Shown: positions 9,192-21,113, counted from the first letter of the stretch. The stretch is DNA of 64,000 nt from Cupriavidus sp. AU9028 (GCF_019795295.1 NZ_JAIMCG010000001.1:434001-498000); one strand, 5' to 3'. Notes: generated by a model not told the origin, from the letters alone. Numbers and translations are program-made.

Positions 9192-11567
9192 ATGGTTGAA
9201 CTCGAGATCGATGGCAAGAAGGTAGAGGTTGCGGAAGGCAGCCTGGTGATGGAGGCCGCCCGCAAGCTGGGCACCTACATCCCGCACTTTTGCTACCACC
9301 GCAAACTGTCCATCGCGGCCAACTGCCGCATGTGCCTGGTCGAGGTCGAAAAGGCGCCCAAGCCGCTGCCGGCCTGCGCGACCCCGGTCACCGCCGGTAT
9401 GAAGGTCTTCACCAACTCGGACAAGGCTGTCCGGGCGCAGAAGGCCGTGATGGAATTCCTGCTGATCAATCACCCGCTGGATTGCCCGATCTGCGATCAG
9501 GGCGGCGAGTGCCAGCTGCAGGATCTGGCCGTCGGCTATGGCGCCAGTGAATCGCGCTACAAGGAAGAAAAGCGCGTGGTGTTCCACAAGAGCGCCGGCC
9601 CGCTGATCTCGATGGAAGAGATGACGCGCTGCATTCACTGCACCCGCTGCGTGCGCTTTGGCCAGGAAGTGGCCGGCGTGATGGAGCTGGGCATGCTGAA
9701 CCGCGGCGAGCATTCGGAAATCACCACGTTCGTCGGCCGCACTGTCGATTCCGAACTGTCGGGCAACATGATCGACCTGTGCCCGGTCGGCGCGCTGACC
9801 AGCAAGCCGTTCCGCTATTCCGCGCGGAACTGGGAGCTGGCGCGCCGCAAGTCGGTGTCGCCGCACGATGGCGTGGGCGCGAACCTGATCGTGCAGACCA
9901 AGAACCACCGCGTGATGCGCGTCCTCCCGCTGGAGAACGAGGCCATCAACGAGTGCTGGCTGTCGGACCGGGACCGCTTCTCGTACGAAGGCCTGAACAG
10001 CGCCGACCGCCTGACCCGTCCGCTGATCAAGCAGGACAACCGCTGGATGGAGACCGACTGGCAGACGGCGCTGGAATACGTCGCCAACGGCCTGGCCGGC
10101 ATCAAGCGCGAGCATGGCGCCGATCAGATCGCGGCGCTGGCCAGCCCGACCTCGACGGTCGAGGAACTGTTCCTGCTGGGCAAGCTGATGCGCGGCCTGG
10201 GCAGCGACAACATCGACTTCCGCCTGCGCCAGAGCGACTTCTCGGCACCGGCTACCGGTACGCCGTGGCTCGGCATGCCGATCGCCGACGTGTCGACGCT
10301 GCAGGGCGCCCTGGTCATCGGCGCGTCGCTGCGCAAGGACCAGCCGCTGCTGTCGCTGCGCCTGCGTCACGCCGCCAAGAAGGGTGCGCGTGTCGCCGTG
10401 CTGGGTTCGAGCGCCGAAGATCTGCTGATGCCGCAGACCGCCCGCATCACGGTGGCGCCGTCGGCCTGGGCCGAGGCGCTGGCCGGTGTCGCCCGTGCGG
10501 TGGCGGCGGCCAAGGGGATCGCTGCGCCGGCCGGCACCGACGGCATCGACGGCGGTGAGCTGGCACAGGGCGCCGCGCAGGCGCTGCTCGAAGGCGAGCG
10601 CCTGGCAGTGTTCCTCGGCAACGAGGCCGTGCGTCATCCGGAATACGCCGCGCTGCACGCGCTGGCGCAGTGGATCGCCGACGCGACCGGCGCGAAGCTG
10701 GGCATCCTGACCGAAGCCGGCAATACCGTCGGCGCCCATCTGGTCGGTGCGCTGCCGCAGCAGGGCGGGGCCAATGCCCGCGCGATGCTGGAATCGCCGC
10801 GCAAGGCCTACGTGGTGCTGAACACTGAGCCGGAGTTCGACACCTTCGATCCGCAGCTGGCGCTGGCCGCGCTGAACCAGGCCAGCACCGTGGTGGTGCT
10901 GTCGCCGTTCCGCTCGGACGCCGCGCTGCAGTACGCCGACGTGATCCTGCCGATCGCGCCGTTCACGGAAACCGCCGGTACCTTCGTCAACGCCGAAGGC
11001 GTGCCGCAAAGCTTCAACGGCGTGGTCCGTTCGATGGGCGAGTCGCGTCCGGCCTGGAAGGTGCTGCGCGTGCTGGGCAACCTGCTGCAGGTGCCGGGCT
11101 TCGACTACGACACGGCCGAGGCGGTGCGCAACGACGCGCTGGCCAAGCCGATCGACGCACAGCTGGACAACCGTACCGGCGCTGCCATCCGCGTCAGCAC
11201 CCGTCGCGCCGCCGGCGCCGCGGGTCCGATCGAGCGCGTCGCCGATGTGCCGATCTACCATTCCGACGCCATCGTGCGCCGCGCCGAATCGCTGCAGCTG
11301 ACCGCGGCCGCTCGCCGGGCGATGCAGGTCGGGCTGTCGGCCGACGTGTTCGCCTCGCTGGGCGTGCAGGCCGGCGACCCGGTGCGCGTCAGCCAGGGGC
11401 AGGGCAGTGTGGTGCTGCCGGCCGTGCTGGAAGCCGGCCTGCCGGCGGGCACGGTGAGGGTGTCGGCGGCAACGCCGGCTGCGATCGGCCTCGGCGCGAT
11501 GTTCGGTACCGTGCAGGTGGAAAAAGCGGTCGAGCTGGCCCCCGCGGCCTCTGCCGCAGTGGCATAA
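9192..11567 (+). CDS. nuoG: NADH-quinone oxidoreductase subunit G
   Basis: NuoG is the 75-kDa iron-sulfur subunit of complex I. The 791-residue protein starts with a plant-ferredoxin-like [2Fe-2S] domain (Cys34, Cys45, Cys48, Cys62). It continues with the N5-type site His94-Cys98-Cys101-Cys107 and a [4Fe-4S] site beginning Cys147-Cys150-Cys153 (RCIHCTRC). From about residue 220 onward it has a molybdopterin-oxidoreductase-like fold that is thought not to bind cofactor in complex I. The C-terminal part from residue 440 is Ala rich and less conserved. The gene lies 18 nt before nuoH. Confidence 0.97.
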   Translation: MVELEIDGKKVEVAEGSLVMEAARKLGTYIPHFCYHRKLSIAANCRMCLVEVEKAPKPLPACATPVTAGMKVFTNSDKAVRAQKAVMEFLLINHPLDCPICDQGGECQLQDLAVGYGASESRYKEEKRVVFHKSAGPLISMEEMTRCIHCTRCVRFGQEVAGVMELGMLNRGEHSEITTFVGRTVDSELSGNMIDLCPVGALTSKPFRYSARNWELARRKSVSPHDGVGANLIVQTKNHRVMRVLPLENEAINECWLSDRDRFSYEGLNSADRLTRPLIKQDNRWMETDWQTALEYVANGLAGIKREHGADQIAALASPTSTVEELFLLGKLMRGLGSDNIDFRLRQSDFSAPATGTPWLGMPIADVSTLQGALVIGASLRKDQPLLSLRLRHAAKKGARVAVLGSSAEDLLMPQTARITVAPSAWAEALAGVARAVAAAKGIAAPAGTDGIDGGELAQGAAQALLEGERLAVFLGNEAVRHPEYAALHALAQWIADATGAKLGILTEAGNTVGAHLVGALPQQGGANARAMLESPRKAYVVLNTEPEFDTFDPQLALAALNQASTVVVLSPFRSDAALQYADVILPIAPFTETAGTFVNAEGVPQSFNGVVRSMGESRPAWKVLRVLGNLLQVPGFDYDTAEAVRNDALAKPIDAQLDNRTGAAIRVSTRRAAGAAGPIERVADVPIYHSDAIVRRAESLQLTAAARRAMQVGLSADVFASLGVQAGDPVRVSQGQGSVVLPAVLEAGLPAGTVRVSAATPAAIGLGAMFGTVQVEKAVELAPAASAAVA

Positions 11568-11585
11568 GCAAGGCGAGAAAATAAG

Positions 11586-12650
11586 ATGATCGATTGGATT
11601 ACCTCGCAAGGGCAGGAGATCTTCGGCGGTGCATGGACGCCGCTGTGGATCATCATTCGCGCCGTGGTGATCGTGGTGCCGCTGCTGCTGTGCGTGGCCT
11701 ACCTGATCCTGTGGGAGCGCAAGCTGATCGGCTGGATGCACGTGCGTATCGGCCCGAACCGGGTCGGTCCGCTGGGCCTGCTGCAGCCGATCGCCGACGT
11801 GCTGAAGCTGCTGCTCAAGGAGGTCATGACGCCGACCCAGGTCAGCCGCGGCATGTACCTGATCGCGCCGCTGATGGTGCTGATGCCGGCGGTGGCGGTG
11901 TGGGCGGTCATTCCGTTCCAGGCCGAGGCCGTGCTGGCCGACGTCAATGCCGGCCTGCTGTACGTGATCGCGATCAGCTCGGTGGGCGTGTACGGCGTGA
12001 TCCTGGCCGGTTGGGCCTCGAACTCCAAGTATGCATTCCTCGGCGCGATGCGCGCCGCGGCGCAGATGGTGTCGTACGAGATCTCGATGGGCTTCGCCCT
12101 GGTGACCGTGCTGATGGTGGCCGGCAGCCTGAACCTGTCGGACATCGTCAACGGGCAGAACACCGGCTACTTCGCCGACATGGGCATCAACATCCTGTCG
12201 TGGAACTGGCTGCCGCTGCTGCCGATGTTCGGCGTGTACTTCATCTCGGGCGTGGCGGAAACCAACCGCCATCCGTTCGACGTGGTGGAAGGCGAGTCGG
12301 AAATCGTCGCCGGCCACATGATCGAGTATTCGGGCATGGGCTTCGCGCTGTTCTTCCTGGCCGAGTACATCAACATGATCGTCATCTCGACGCTGACGGC
12401 ACTGTTGTTCCTCGGCGGTTGGGCACCCCCGTTCTCCAGCGTGGTCACCAATGCGATCCCGGGCTTCTTCTGGCTGGTGATCAAGGTGTTCCTGCTGCTG
12501 TCGGTGTTCATCTGGATCCGCGCCTCGTTCCCGCGCTATCGCTATGACCAGATCATGCGCCTGGGCTGGAAGGTCTTCATTCCGCTGACCGTGGCCTGGC
12601 TGATCATCGTGGCGATCTGGATCAAGTCGCCCTGGAATATCTGGCATTAA
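11586..12650 (+). CDS. nuoH: NADH-quinone oxidoreductase subunit H
   Basis: NuoH is the membrane subunit that closes the quinone chamber and links it to the proton-pumping arm. The 354-residue protein shows about eight hydrophobic helices. The conserved cytoplasmic loops are [19 protein letters not shown], then the [20 protein letters not shown] region (split across the loop), and [18 protein letters not shown] near the C-terminus. The length is typical. A 93-nt gap with a long imperfect inverted repeat follows before nuoI. Confidence 0.97.
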   Translation: MIDWITSQGQEIFGGAWTPLWIIIRAVVIVVPLLLCVAYLILWERKLIGWMHVRIGPNRVGPLGLLQPIADVLKLLLKEVMTPTQVSRGMYLIAPLMVLMPAVAVWAVIPFQAEAVLADVNAGLLYVIAISSVGVYGVILAGWASNSKYAFLGAMRAAAQMVSYEISMGFALVTVLMVAGSLNLSDIVNGQNTGYFADMGINILSWNWLPLLPMFGVYFISGVAETNRHPFDVVEGESEIVAGHMIEYSGMGFALFFLAEYINMIVISTLTALLFLGGWAPPFSSVVTNAIPGFFWLVIKVFLLLSVFIWIRASFPRYRYDQIMRLGWKVFIPLTVAWLIIVAIWIKSPWNIWH

Positions 12651-12658
12651 GAATGCCC

Positions 12659-12721
12659 CGGCCCGAATCCGGCATCGTCGCTCCCGCGCAGGCGGGGTGA
12701 CGGCGGCGGATTCGCCGGCCG
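12659..12721 (+). other. Inverted repeat between nuoH and nuoI
   Basis: The arms CGGCC-CGAATCCG (from 12659) and CGGATTCG-cc-GGCCG (to 12721) can pair over 13 bp with a 2-nt bulge. A second small stem, CCCGC/GCGGG, lies inside. There is no T-tract, so it is not a standard terminator. It could act as an RNA-stability or processing element inside the operon. Confidence 0.6.
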
Positions 12722-12743
12722 AATCATTAGGAAGCAAACAGTC

Positions 12744-13235
12744 ATGCTGCTCGCCATCAAGGACTTCTTCAACAGCCTGCTCCTGAAGGAACTCTTCAAG
12801 GGCATGGCTTTGACCGGCCGCTATCTCTTCGCCCGCAAGGTCACGGTCCAGTTCCCGGAAGAGAAGACGCCGCTGTCGCCGCGTTTCCGCGGCCTGCACG
12901 CGCTGCGCCGCTATCCGAACGGCGAGGAACGCTGCATCGCCTGCAAGCTGTGCGAAGCGGTTTGTCCGGCGCTGGCGATCTCGATCGAGTCCGATGTGCG
13001 CGCGGACGGCACCCGCCGGACCACCCGCTATGACATCGATCTGACCAAGTGCATCTTCTGCGGCTTCTGCGAGGAAGCCTGCCCGGTCGACGCCATCGTC
13101 GAAACGCACATCCTCGAGTACCACGGCGAGAAGCGCGGCGACCTGTACTTCACCAAGGAAATGCTGCTCGCCATTGGCGACCGGTACGAGCCGCAGATCG
13201 CGGCAGCCAAGGCCGCGGACGCCAAGTACCGCTGA
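12744..13235 (+). CDS. nuoI: NADH-quinone oxidoreductase subunit I
   Basis: NuoI carries clusters N6a and N6b, the two [4Fe-4S] centres that bridge the NADH module to N2. The 163-residue protein contains two ferredoxin motifs, [12 protein letters not shown] from Cys64 and [12 protein letters not shown] from Cys103. An N-terminal amphipathic stretch (residues 8-30) probably lies on the membrane. The family length and both motifs are intact. Confidence 0.98.
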   Translation: MLLAIKDFFNSLLLKELFKGMALTGRYLFARKVTVQFPEEKTPLSPRFRGLHALRRYPNGEERCIACKLCEAVCPALAISIESDVRADGTRRTTRYDIDLTKCIFCGFCEEACPVDAIVETHILEYHGEKRGDLYFTKEMLLAIGDRYEPQIAAAKAADAKYR

Positions 13236-13241
13236 TCGGCG

Positions 13242-13261
13242 GCGCGCCGGGACCGGCGCGC
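13242..13261 (+). other. Perfect GC hairpin between nuoI and nuoJ
   Basis: A 9-bp perfect stem GCGCGCCGG/CCGGCGCGC with a 2-nt spacer lies 7 nt after the nuoI stop. No T-tract follows, so readthrough into nuoJ is expected. A smaller CCCC/GGGG stem lies 20 nt further on. Confidence 0.6.
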
Positions 13262-13357
13262 GGCAACACACTGAATCGGCCCCGGAAGGGGCGAACTGAG
13301 AGACGCCCGACGACGGGCCGCCTGGGGCGGCTCGTGCCGTAGGGCTCGACGAGAACC

Positions 13358-14020
13358 ATGGAATTCACGACCACCATCTTCTACGTCTTTGCGCTGGTGC
13401 TGATGCTCTCCGCACTGAAAGTCATCACCGCAAGGAACCCGGTGCATTCGGCGCTGTACCTCGTGCTGGCCTTCTTCACGGCTGCCGCGCTGTGGCTGCT
13501 GCTGCAGGCTGAATTCCTTGCCATCCTGCTGGTGCTCGTCTATGTCGGCGCCGTGATGGTGCTGTTCCTGTTCGTGGTGATGATGATCGATATCGATATC
13601 GAGCACCTGCGCCGCGACTTCTGGACCTATGTGCCGCTGGCGTCGATCATCGGCGCGCTGATCATCGCCGAGATGGCGATCGTGCTGGTGCGCAACTTCA
13701 TCGGTACCACGCAGCCGCTGAACCCGGCGCCGCAGGATCCGGGCTACAGCAACACCGGTGCCCTGGGCCAGCTGATCTACACCGACTACATCTACGCCTT
13801 CGAAGTGGCCGGCATCATCCTGCTGGTCGCCATCATCGCCGCGGTCGCGCTGACGCTGCGCCGCCGCAAGGACAGCCGCTCCCAGGACGTGTCCGAGCAA
13901 TTGCGCACCCGCCGCGAGGACCGCGTGCGACTGGTGTCGATGCCCGCGCAGACCGCCCAGTCGGCGCAAGCCAATCCGGCCCAGGCCGGCCAGGCCGGCG
14001 AGACCGGCAACAAGAACTAA
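13358..14020 (+). CDS. nuoJ: NADH-quinone oxidoreductase subunit J
   Basis: NuoJ is a membrane subunit near the quinone site. The 220-residue protein has five predicted helices within residues 1-170, including the conserved [20 protein letters not shown] and [15 protein letters not shown] segments. The last 50 residues are a hydrophilic Arg/Gln/Ala-rich cytoplasmic tail (about residues 170-220) that is poorly conserved and ends in several QA(G) repeats. The ATG start lacks an obvious strong ribosome binding site. nuoK follows after 16 nt. Confidence 0.96.
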   Translation: MEFTTTIFYVFALVLMLSALKVITARNPVHSALYLVLAFFTAAALWLLLQAEFLAILLVLVYVGAVMVLFLFVVMMIDIDIEHLRRDFWTYVPLASIIGALIIAEMAIVLVRNFIGTTQPLNPAPQDPGYSNTGALGQLIYTDYIYAFEVAGIILLVAIIAAVALTLRRRKDSRSQDVSEQLRTRREDRVRLVSMPAQTAQSAQANPAQAGQAGETGNKN

Positions 14021-14036
14021 AGATTCGGGGAACGAC

Positions 14037-14342
14037 GTGCTCTCTCTCGCCCACTTCCTGGTCCTCGGTGCGATCCTGTTTGCGATCAGCATCGTCGGCA
14101 TCTTCCTGAACCGCAAGAACGTGATCGTGCTGCTGATGGCGCTGGAGCTGATGCTGCTGTCGGTCAACATGAACTTCGTTGCCTTCTCCCACTACCTGGG
14201 CGATCTGGCCGGACAAGTCTTCGTTTTCTTCATCCTGACGGTGGCCGCCGCCGAGTCGGCAATCGGTCTGGCAATCCTGGTCGTGCTGTTCCGTAACCTG
14301 GACACGATCAATGTCGACGAACTGGACACGCTGAAGGGCTAA
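14037..14342 (+). CDS. nuoK: NADH-quinone oxidoreductase subunit K
   Basis: NuoK is an antiporter-like small subunit (MrpC homologue) that takes part in proton translocation. The 101-residue protein has three hydrophobic helices. It has the conserved motif [17 protein letters not shown] with the membrane glutamate, and [18 protein letters not shown] with the second one. It starts with GTG, preceded by GGGGAA at good spacing. The length equals the family norm. Confidence 0.97.
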   Translation: MLSLAHFLVLGAILFAISIVGIFLNRKNVIVLLMALELMLLSVNMNFVAFSHYLGDLAGQVFVFFILTVAAAESAIGLAILVVLFRNLDTINVDELDTLKG

Positions 14343-14408
14343 GCCCGGACGCCTCCGATCGTCGCCTTACACCGACCGCATACCGACCGCACACCACTCA
14401 AGCGTCCT

Positions 14409-16547
<2,139 letters not shown>

Positions 16548-16561
16548 GGAAAACAACGAAA

Positions 16562-18028
16562 ATGGTTCTCTCTTTCGCTATCTGGCTGCCCATCTTCTTC
16601 GGCCTGCTAATCCTTGCCTTCGGCTCGGATCGCAGCCCGGGCTTCGTGCGCTGGACCGCGCTGTTCGGCTCGGTCCTGAGTTTCCTGGTCACGCTGCCGC
16701 TGATCTCGCGCTTCGACCGCGGCACCGCCGACATGCAGTTCGTCGAGCAGCACAGCTGGATCGAGCGCTTCAATGTCCAGTACTACCTGGGCGTGGACGG
16801 CATCTCGATGTGGTTCGTGGTGCTGACCGCCTTCATCACGGTGATCGTGGTGATCGCCGCCTGGGAAGTGATCACCGAACGGGTCGCCGCCTACATGGCC
16901 TCGTTCCTGATGCTGTCGGGCATCATGGTCGGTGTCTTCTCGGCGCTTGACGGCATGCTGTTCTACGTGTTCTTCGAAGCGACGCTGATCCCGATGTACA
17001 TCATCATCGGCGTGTGGGGCGGCCCGAACCGCGTCTATGCGGCGTTCAAGTTCTTCCTGTACACGCTGCTGGGCTCGCTGCTGACGCTGGTTGCGCTGCT
17101 GTACCTGTACAACAAGACCGGCTCGTTCGAAATCCTCGACTGGCACCAGTTCCGCCTGTCGATGAAGGAGCAGATCCTGCTGTTCCTGGCGTTCTTCCTG
17201 GCCTTCGCCGTCAAGGTACCGATGTGGCCGGTGCACACCTGGCTGCCCGACGCGCACGTGGAAGCGCCGACCGGCGGTTCGGTGGTGCTGGCGGCGATCA
17301 TGCTGAAGCTGGGTGCCTACGGTTTCCTGCGCTTCTCGCTGCCGATCGCGCCGGATGCAAGCCATGAACTGGCCTCGTTCATCATCGCCATCTCGCTGAT
17401 CGCGGTGATCTACATCGGCCTGGTCGCGATGGTGCAGGCCGACATGAAGAAGCTGGTCGCGTACTCGTCGATCGCGCACATGGGCTTCGTCACGCTGGGT
17501 TTCTTCATCTTCAGCGACATCGGCGTGCAGGGCGGCATCGTGCAGATGATCTCGCACGGCTTCATCTCCGGCGCGATGTTCCTGTGCATCGGCGTGCTGT
17601 ACGACCGCGTGCACTCGCGCCAGATCGCCGACTACGGCGGCGTGGTCAACACGATGCCGAAGTTCGCCGCCTTCTCGGTGTTCTTCGCCATGGCCAACGC
17701 CGGCCTGCCGGCCACCTCCGGCTTCATCGGCGAGTGGATGGTGATCCTGGGCGCGGTGCAGTACGACTTCTGGATCGGCCTGCTGGCCGCCACCTCGCTG
17801 ATCCTCGGCGCAGCCTATTCGCTGTGGATGGTCAAGCGGGTGATCTTTGGTGACATCAAGCACCAGCACGTGCGCGAGCTGCTCGACCTGAACAAGCGCG
17901 AATTCGTGATGCTGGGCCTGCTGGCGGCGATGACCCTCTACATGGGCCTGTATCCGAAACCCTTCACCGATGTGATGCAGGCATCGGTGACCAACCTGCT
18001 GTCGCACGTGGCGCAGTCCAAGCTGTAA
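16562..18028 (+). CDS. nuoM: NADH-quinone oxidoreductase subunit M
   Basis: NuoM is an antiporter-like proton-pumping subunit of complex I. The 488-residue protein has the family blocks VDGISMWFVVLTAF, FYVFFEATLIPMYIIIGVWG with the conserved glutamate, KVPMWPVHTWLPDAHVEAPT with the lysine/histidine pair, and LVAYSSIAHMGFVTLG. The number of helices (about fourteen) and the length are normal. It is 14 nt after nuoL. Confidence 0.97.
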   Translation: MVLSFAIWLPIFFGLLILAFGSDRSPGFVRWTALFGSVLSFLVTLPLISRFDRGTADMQFVEQHSWIERFNVQYYLGVDGISMWFVVLTAFITVIVVIAAWEVITERVAAYMASFLMLSGIMVGVFSALDGMLFYVFFEATLIPMYIIIGVWGGPNRVYAAFKFFLYTLLGSLLTLVALLYLYNKTGSFEILDWHQFRLSMKEQILLFLAFFLAFAVKVPMWPVHTWLPDAHVEAPTGGSVVLAAIMLKLGAYGFLRFSLPIAPDASHELASFIIAISLIAVIYIGLVAMVQADMKKLVAYSSIAHMGFVTLGFFIFSDIGVQGGIVQMISHGFISGAMFLCIGVLYDRVHSRQIADYGGVVNTMPKFAAFSVFFAMANAGLPATSGFIGEWMVILGAVQYDFWIGLLAATSLILGAAYSLWMVKRVIFGDIKHQHVRELLDLNKREFVMLGLLAAMTLYMGLYPKPFTDVMQASVTNLLSHVAQSKL

Positions 18029-18047
18029 GCAGGGAGACACGAGAATC

Positions 18048-19523
18048 ATGCAATCGTCCACGACTTGGGCGCCCGTCGCCCCGATCATCTTCCTGGCGTT
18101 GGCCATCGCCGCGGTCAACTGGATCGACCTGGCCCGCGCCAAGGGCAAGCCGAGCGTCGCCTATCCGCTGTCGCTGCTGATCACGCTGGTGCTGACCGTG
18201 TGGTTCGGCCTGAACGCCGCCAATGGCGAGACGCACTACGCCTTCGCCAACCTGGTGGTGGTCGATCCGATGGCGAACCTGCTGTCGTCGTTCTCCGCGG
18301 CCGCGCTGTTCGTGACGCTGGTCTATACCCGCCAGTACCTCGCCGACCGCGACATGTATGCGGGCGAGTTCTACATGCTGGCGCTGTTCACGCTGGGCGG
18401 CCAGATCGTGATGATCACCGGCAACAACTTCCTGACCCTGTACCTGGGCCTCGAACTGCTGTCCCTGGCCTCGTATGCGCTGGTGGCGCTGCGCCGCGAC
18501 TCCCGCGTGACGTCGGAATCGGCGATGAAGTACTTCGTGCTGGGCGCGCTGTCGTCGGGCTTCCTGCTGTACGGCATGTCGATGCTGTACGGTGCGACCG
18601 GATCGCTGAACCTGGCGGAAGTCTTCCAGGCCGTGGCATCGGGCCGCATCAACACCTCGATGCTGGCCTTCGGCGTGGTGTTCCTGGTCGCCGGCGTGGC
18701 GTTCAAGCTCGGTGCAGCACCGTTCCACATGTGGATTCCGGACATCTACCAGGGCTCGCCGACCGCGGTGACGCTGCTGATCGCCGGCGCGCCGAAGCTG
18801 GCCGCCTTCGCGATGATGCTGCGCCTGCTGGTCGAAGGCCTGCTGCCGCTGGCGGTGGACTGGCAGATCATGCTGGCCGTGCTGGCAGTCGCGTCGCTGG
18901 CGATCGGCAACCTGACCGCCATCGTGCAGACGAACCTGAAGCGGATGCTGGCGTACTCGACCATCTCGCACATGGGCTTCCTGCTGCTGGGCATGCTGTC
19001 GGGCGTCGCGGGCACCAATACCGAAGGCGCCGCGGGCGCGTACAGCTCGGGCATGTTCTACGCGGTCACCTATGTGCTGACCACGCTGGGCACCTTCGGC
19101 ATCATCCTGCTGCGCACCAGCAAGGGCTTCGAGGCCGAAACGCTGGAAGACCTGAAGGGCATGTCGCGCAAGAACCCGTGGTTCGCGCTGCTGATGCTGG
19201 TGATGATGTTCTCGCTGGCCGGCATTCCGCCGACCGTCGGCTTCTACGCCAAGCTGGCCGTGCTGGAAGCCGCCGTGGCCGCCGGCATGACGTGGCTGGC
19301 CGTCGTCGGGGTGCTGTTCTCGCTGATTGGCGCCTTCTACTACCTGCGCATCGTCAAGCTGATGTACTTCGATGCGCCGGCGGGCGACGAGCCGCTGCAG
19401 GCCACCACCGGGCTGCGCTCGCTGCTGAGCCTGAACGGCCTGGTCATCGTGGTGCTGGGCATCTTCCCGGCGGCCCTGATGAACGCCTGCTACCAGGCGA
19501 TCCGCGCCACGCTCGCTTCGTAA
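18048..19523 (+). CDS. nuoN: NADH-quinone oxidoreductase subunit N
   Basis: NuoN is the third antiporter-like subunit and the last gene of the complex I operon. The 491-residue protein carries LYLGLELLSLASYALVAL with the membrane glutamate, KLGAAPFHMWIPDIYQGSPT with the lysine, and KRMLAYSTISHMGFLLLG. About fourteen hydrophobic helices are visible. No terminator follows: a DUF2818 gene starts 16 nt after the stop. Confidence 0.97.
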   Translation: MQSSTTWAPVAPIIFLALAIAAVNWIDLARAKGKPSVAYPLSLLITLVLTVWFGLNAANGETHYAFANLVVVDPMANLLSSFSAAALFVTLVYTRQYLADRDMYAGEFYMLALFTLGGQIVMITGNNFLTLYLGLELLSLASYALVALRRDSRVTSESAMKYFVLGALSSGFLLYGMSMLYGATGSLNLAEVFQAVASGRINTSMLAFGVVFLVAGVAFKLGAAPFHMWIPDIYQGSPTAVTLLIAGAPKLAAFAMMLRLLVEGLLPLAVDWQIMLAVLAVASLAIGNLTAIVQTNLKRMLAYSTISHMGFLLLGMLSGVAGTNTEGAAGAYSSGMFYAVTYVLTTLGTFGIILLRTSKGFEAETLEDLKGMSRKNPWFALLMLVMMFSLAGIPPTVGFYAKLAVLEAAVAAGMTWLAVVGVLFSLIGAFYYLRIVKLMYFDAPAGDEPLQATTGLRSLLSLNGLVIVVLGIFPAALMNACYQAIRATLAS

Positions 19524-19539
19524 GCGGGCAGCCCCACCC

Positions 19540-19848
19540 ATGAGCTCGAGCGCAGGGGGCTGGTTCATCATCCTGCTGGCATTGGCCTGTGCCAACCTGC
19601 CGTTCGTGAACCAGCGCCTGTTCGCCGTCATCCCCTTGCGGTGGGGCCGCAAGCCAGTCTGGATTCGCCTGGCCGAGCTGCTGGTTTACTATGTGGTGGT
19701 CGGCGCGGCCGGCTTCGCCGTAGAGGCCAGCCTGGGAGGCCGTTTCTCCCAGGGCTGGCAGTTCTATGCGATCACCGCCTGCCTGATGCTGGTGTTCGCC
19801 TTTCCTGGCTACACCTGGCAATACCTCGTCAAACATCGCGCGAGCTGA
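19540..19848 (+). CDS. DUF2818 family membrane protein
   Basis: A 102-residue protein of unknown function with three hydrophobic helices (about residues 7-25, 46-66, 75-95). It resembles the DUF2818 family found directly after nuoN in beta-proteobacteria; conserved-looking pieces are CANLPFVNQRLFAV and FPGYTWQYLVKH. The 16-nt spacing to nuoN suggests cotranscription with complex I, so a role in assembly or in the respiratory membrane is possible, but that is inference from position only. Confidence 0.8.
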   Translation: MSSSAGGWFIILLALACANLPFVNQRLFAVIPLRWGRKPVWIRLAELLVYYVVVGAAGFAVEASLGGRFSQGWQFYAITACLMLVFAFPGYTWQYLVKHRAS

Positions 19849-19899
19849 CGCCGGAATCCGACATGAGCTTCCCGCCGGCTCGCGTTTGCCGGAGCGTTC

Positions 19900-20532
19900 A
19901 TGTCGAAAACCCCGAGCGCCGGTTCCGCCGGTGATCCCCAGGTCGTCTTCCACGAAACCGACGACCATCTCAAGGAAGTCCCGCTCTCCTCGAAGACGCT
20001 GCACGACGGCAAGTTCCTGACGCTGCAGCAGGACATCGTGCGCCTGCCCGATGGCAAGGAGACCTTCCGCGAGTACGTGCAGCATCCGGGCGCGGTGATG
20101 ATGATCCCGCTGTTCGATGACGGCACCGTGCTGATCGAGCGCCAGTTCCGCTATGCGGTGCGCGACGTGATGATCGAATTTCCCGCCGGCAAGCTGGACC
20201 CGAACGAGGGCGGCCAGCGCTGCGGGGAGCGGGAGCTGCGCGAGGAAACCGGCTATCACGCCGCGCGCTGGGACTTCCTGACCCGTATCCATCCGGTCAT
20301 TTCCTATTCCACCGAATTCATCGACCTGTACCTGGCGCGCGACCTGACGGCCGGCGAGCCGGAACTGGATGACGGCGAGTTCATCGAGACCGCGATCGTG
20401 CCGGCTGGACAGGTGATCGACTGGGTCCGGCAGGGCCGCATCACCGACGTCAAGACCATCATCGGCGCATTCTGGCTGGAGAAGGTATTGTCTGGGACAT
20501 GGCAGCCGGGAGAACAGCCGGTACCCCTCTGA
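19900..20532 (+). CDS. Nudix hydrolase, ADP-ribose pyrophosphatase type
   Basis: The 210-residue protein probably cleaves ADP-ribose or a related ADP-sugar. The Nudix box fits GX5EX7REUXEEXGU exactly: Gly97, Glu103, then Arg111-Glu-Leu-Arg-Glu115-Glu116-Thr-Gly118. Upstream, IERQFRYAVRDVMIEFPAGK is the usual lead-in of the ADP-ribose pyrophosphatase branch. The first 25 residues are hydrophilic and variable. It follows the DUF2818 gene by 51 nt. A hairpin (CGACGGCC..GGCCGTCG) lies just after the stop, without a T-tract. Confidence 0.9.
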   Translation: MSKTPSAGSAGDPQVVFHETDDHLKEVPLSSKTLHDGKFLTLQQDIVRLPDGKETFREYVQHPGAVMMIPLFDDGTVLIERQFRYAVRDVMIEFPAGKLDPNEGGQRCGERELREETGYHAARWDFLTRIHPVISYSTEFIDLYLARDLTAGEPELDDGEFIETAIVPAGQVIDWVRQGRITDVKTIIGAFWLEKVLSGTWQPGEQPVPL

Positions 20533-20598
20533 ACCGCGCGACGGCCTTCGGGTTTTCCCTCGGCCGTCGTCCAGTGCGGCAAAAAATTAGAACGACCG

Positions 20599-20627
20599 TT
20601 CACAAAATTCCGATTCACAGCTAATAT
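20599..20627 (+). promoter_or_regulatory. Candidate sigma-70 promoter for the DUF1178 gene
   Basis: TTCACA and TAATAT are separated by 17 nt, within a short AT-rich patch that contrasts with the GC-rich surroundings. The pair lies 25 nt upstream of the next start codon. Confidence 0.5.
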
Positions 20628-20651
20628 TGCTTTCGACGGGCTGGAAACATC

Positions 20652-21113
20652 ATGAAGGTGCTCGATCTGCGCTGCGCGCAGGACCATCGCTTCGAGGGCT
20701 GGTTCGCGTCGGAGGACGACGCCCAATCGCAGATTTCACGCGGCCTCGTGCAGTGCCCTGTGTGTGCCGACCAGGCGGTCACGCGGCTGCCGAGTGCGCC
20801 GCGGCTGAATCTGTCCGGCGCGACTGCGCCAGCGGCGCCGGTAGCCGGCAAGCCGGCCGAGGCGGATCCGCAACGGCAGGCGCAGGCGGCGCTGCAGGCG
20901 CTCTACCTGAAGGCGGTACGTCAGGTGCTGGCGCAGACCGAGGACGTGGGCGACCGTTTCGCCGAAGAGGCGAGACGGATGCACTACGACGAGGCGCCTG
21001 AGCGTGGCATCCGCGGCAAGGCGTCGCCGGAGGAAGTGCGGGCGCTGGCCGAGGAGGGCATCGAGACGTTTCCGCTCGTGGTGCCGGATGCATTGAAGCA
21101 GACGGCCCACTGA
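20652..21113 (+). CDS. DUF1178 family protein
   Basis: A 153-residue protein of unknown function that matches the DUF1178 pattern. The N-terminus MKVLDLRCAQDHRFEGWF is followed by a CPVC pair around residue 37, which could make a small zinc-ribbon-like fold with Cys8 and His12. The middle (residues 50-80) is Ala/Pro rich. The C-terminal part is helical and contains VGDRFAEEARRMHY and RGIRGKASPEEVRALAEEGIE (in pieces), ending in FPLVVPD. No membrane segment. It has its own candidate promoter and precedes two acyl-CoA dehydrogenase genes by about 100 nt. Confidence 0.85.
   Translation: MKVLDLRCAQDHRFEGWFASEDDAQSQISRGLVQCPVCADQAVTRLPSAPRLNLSGATAPAAPVAGKPAEADPQRQAQAALQALYLKAVRQVLAQTEDVGDRFAEEARRMHYDEAPERGIRGKASPEEVRALAEEGIETFPLVVPDALKQTAH

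Noticed and set aside
7845-13271. Very long open frame on the minus strand opposite nuoF-nuoI (about 1800 codons)
   Set aside because: It is antisense to conserved complex I genes, has a His/Arg/Gln-rich composition typical of GC-rich shadow frames, and shows no domain.
20533-20580. Terminator after the Nudix gene
   Set aside because: CGACGGCC/GGCCGTCG can pair, but the loop is long and no T-tract follows.
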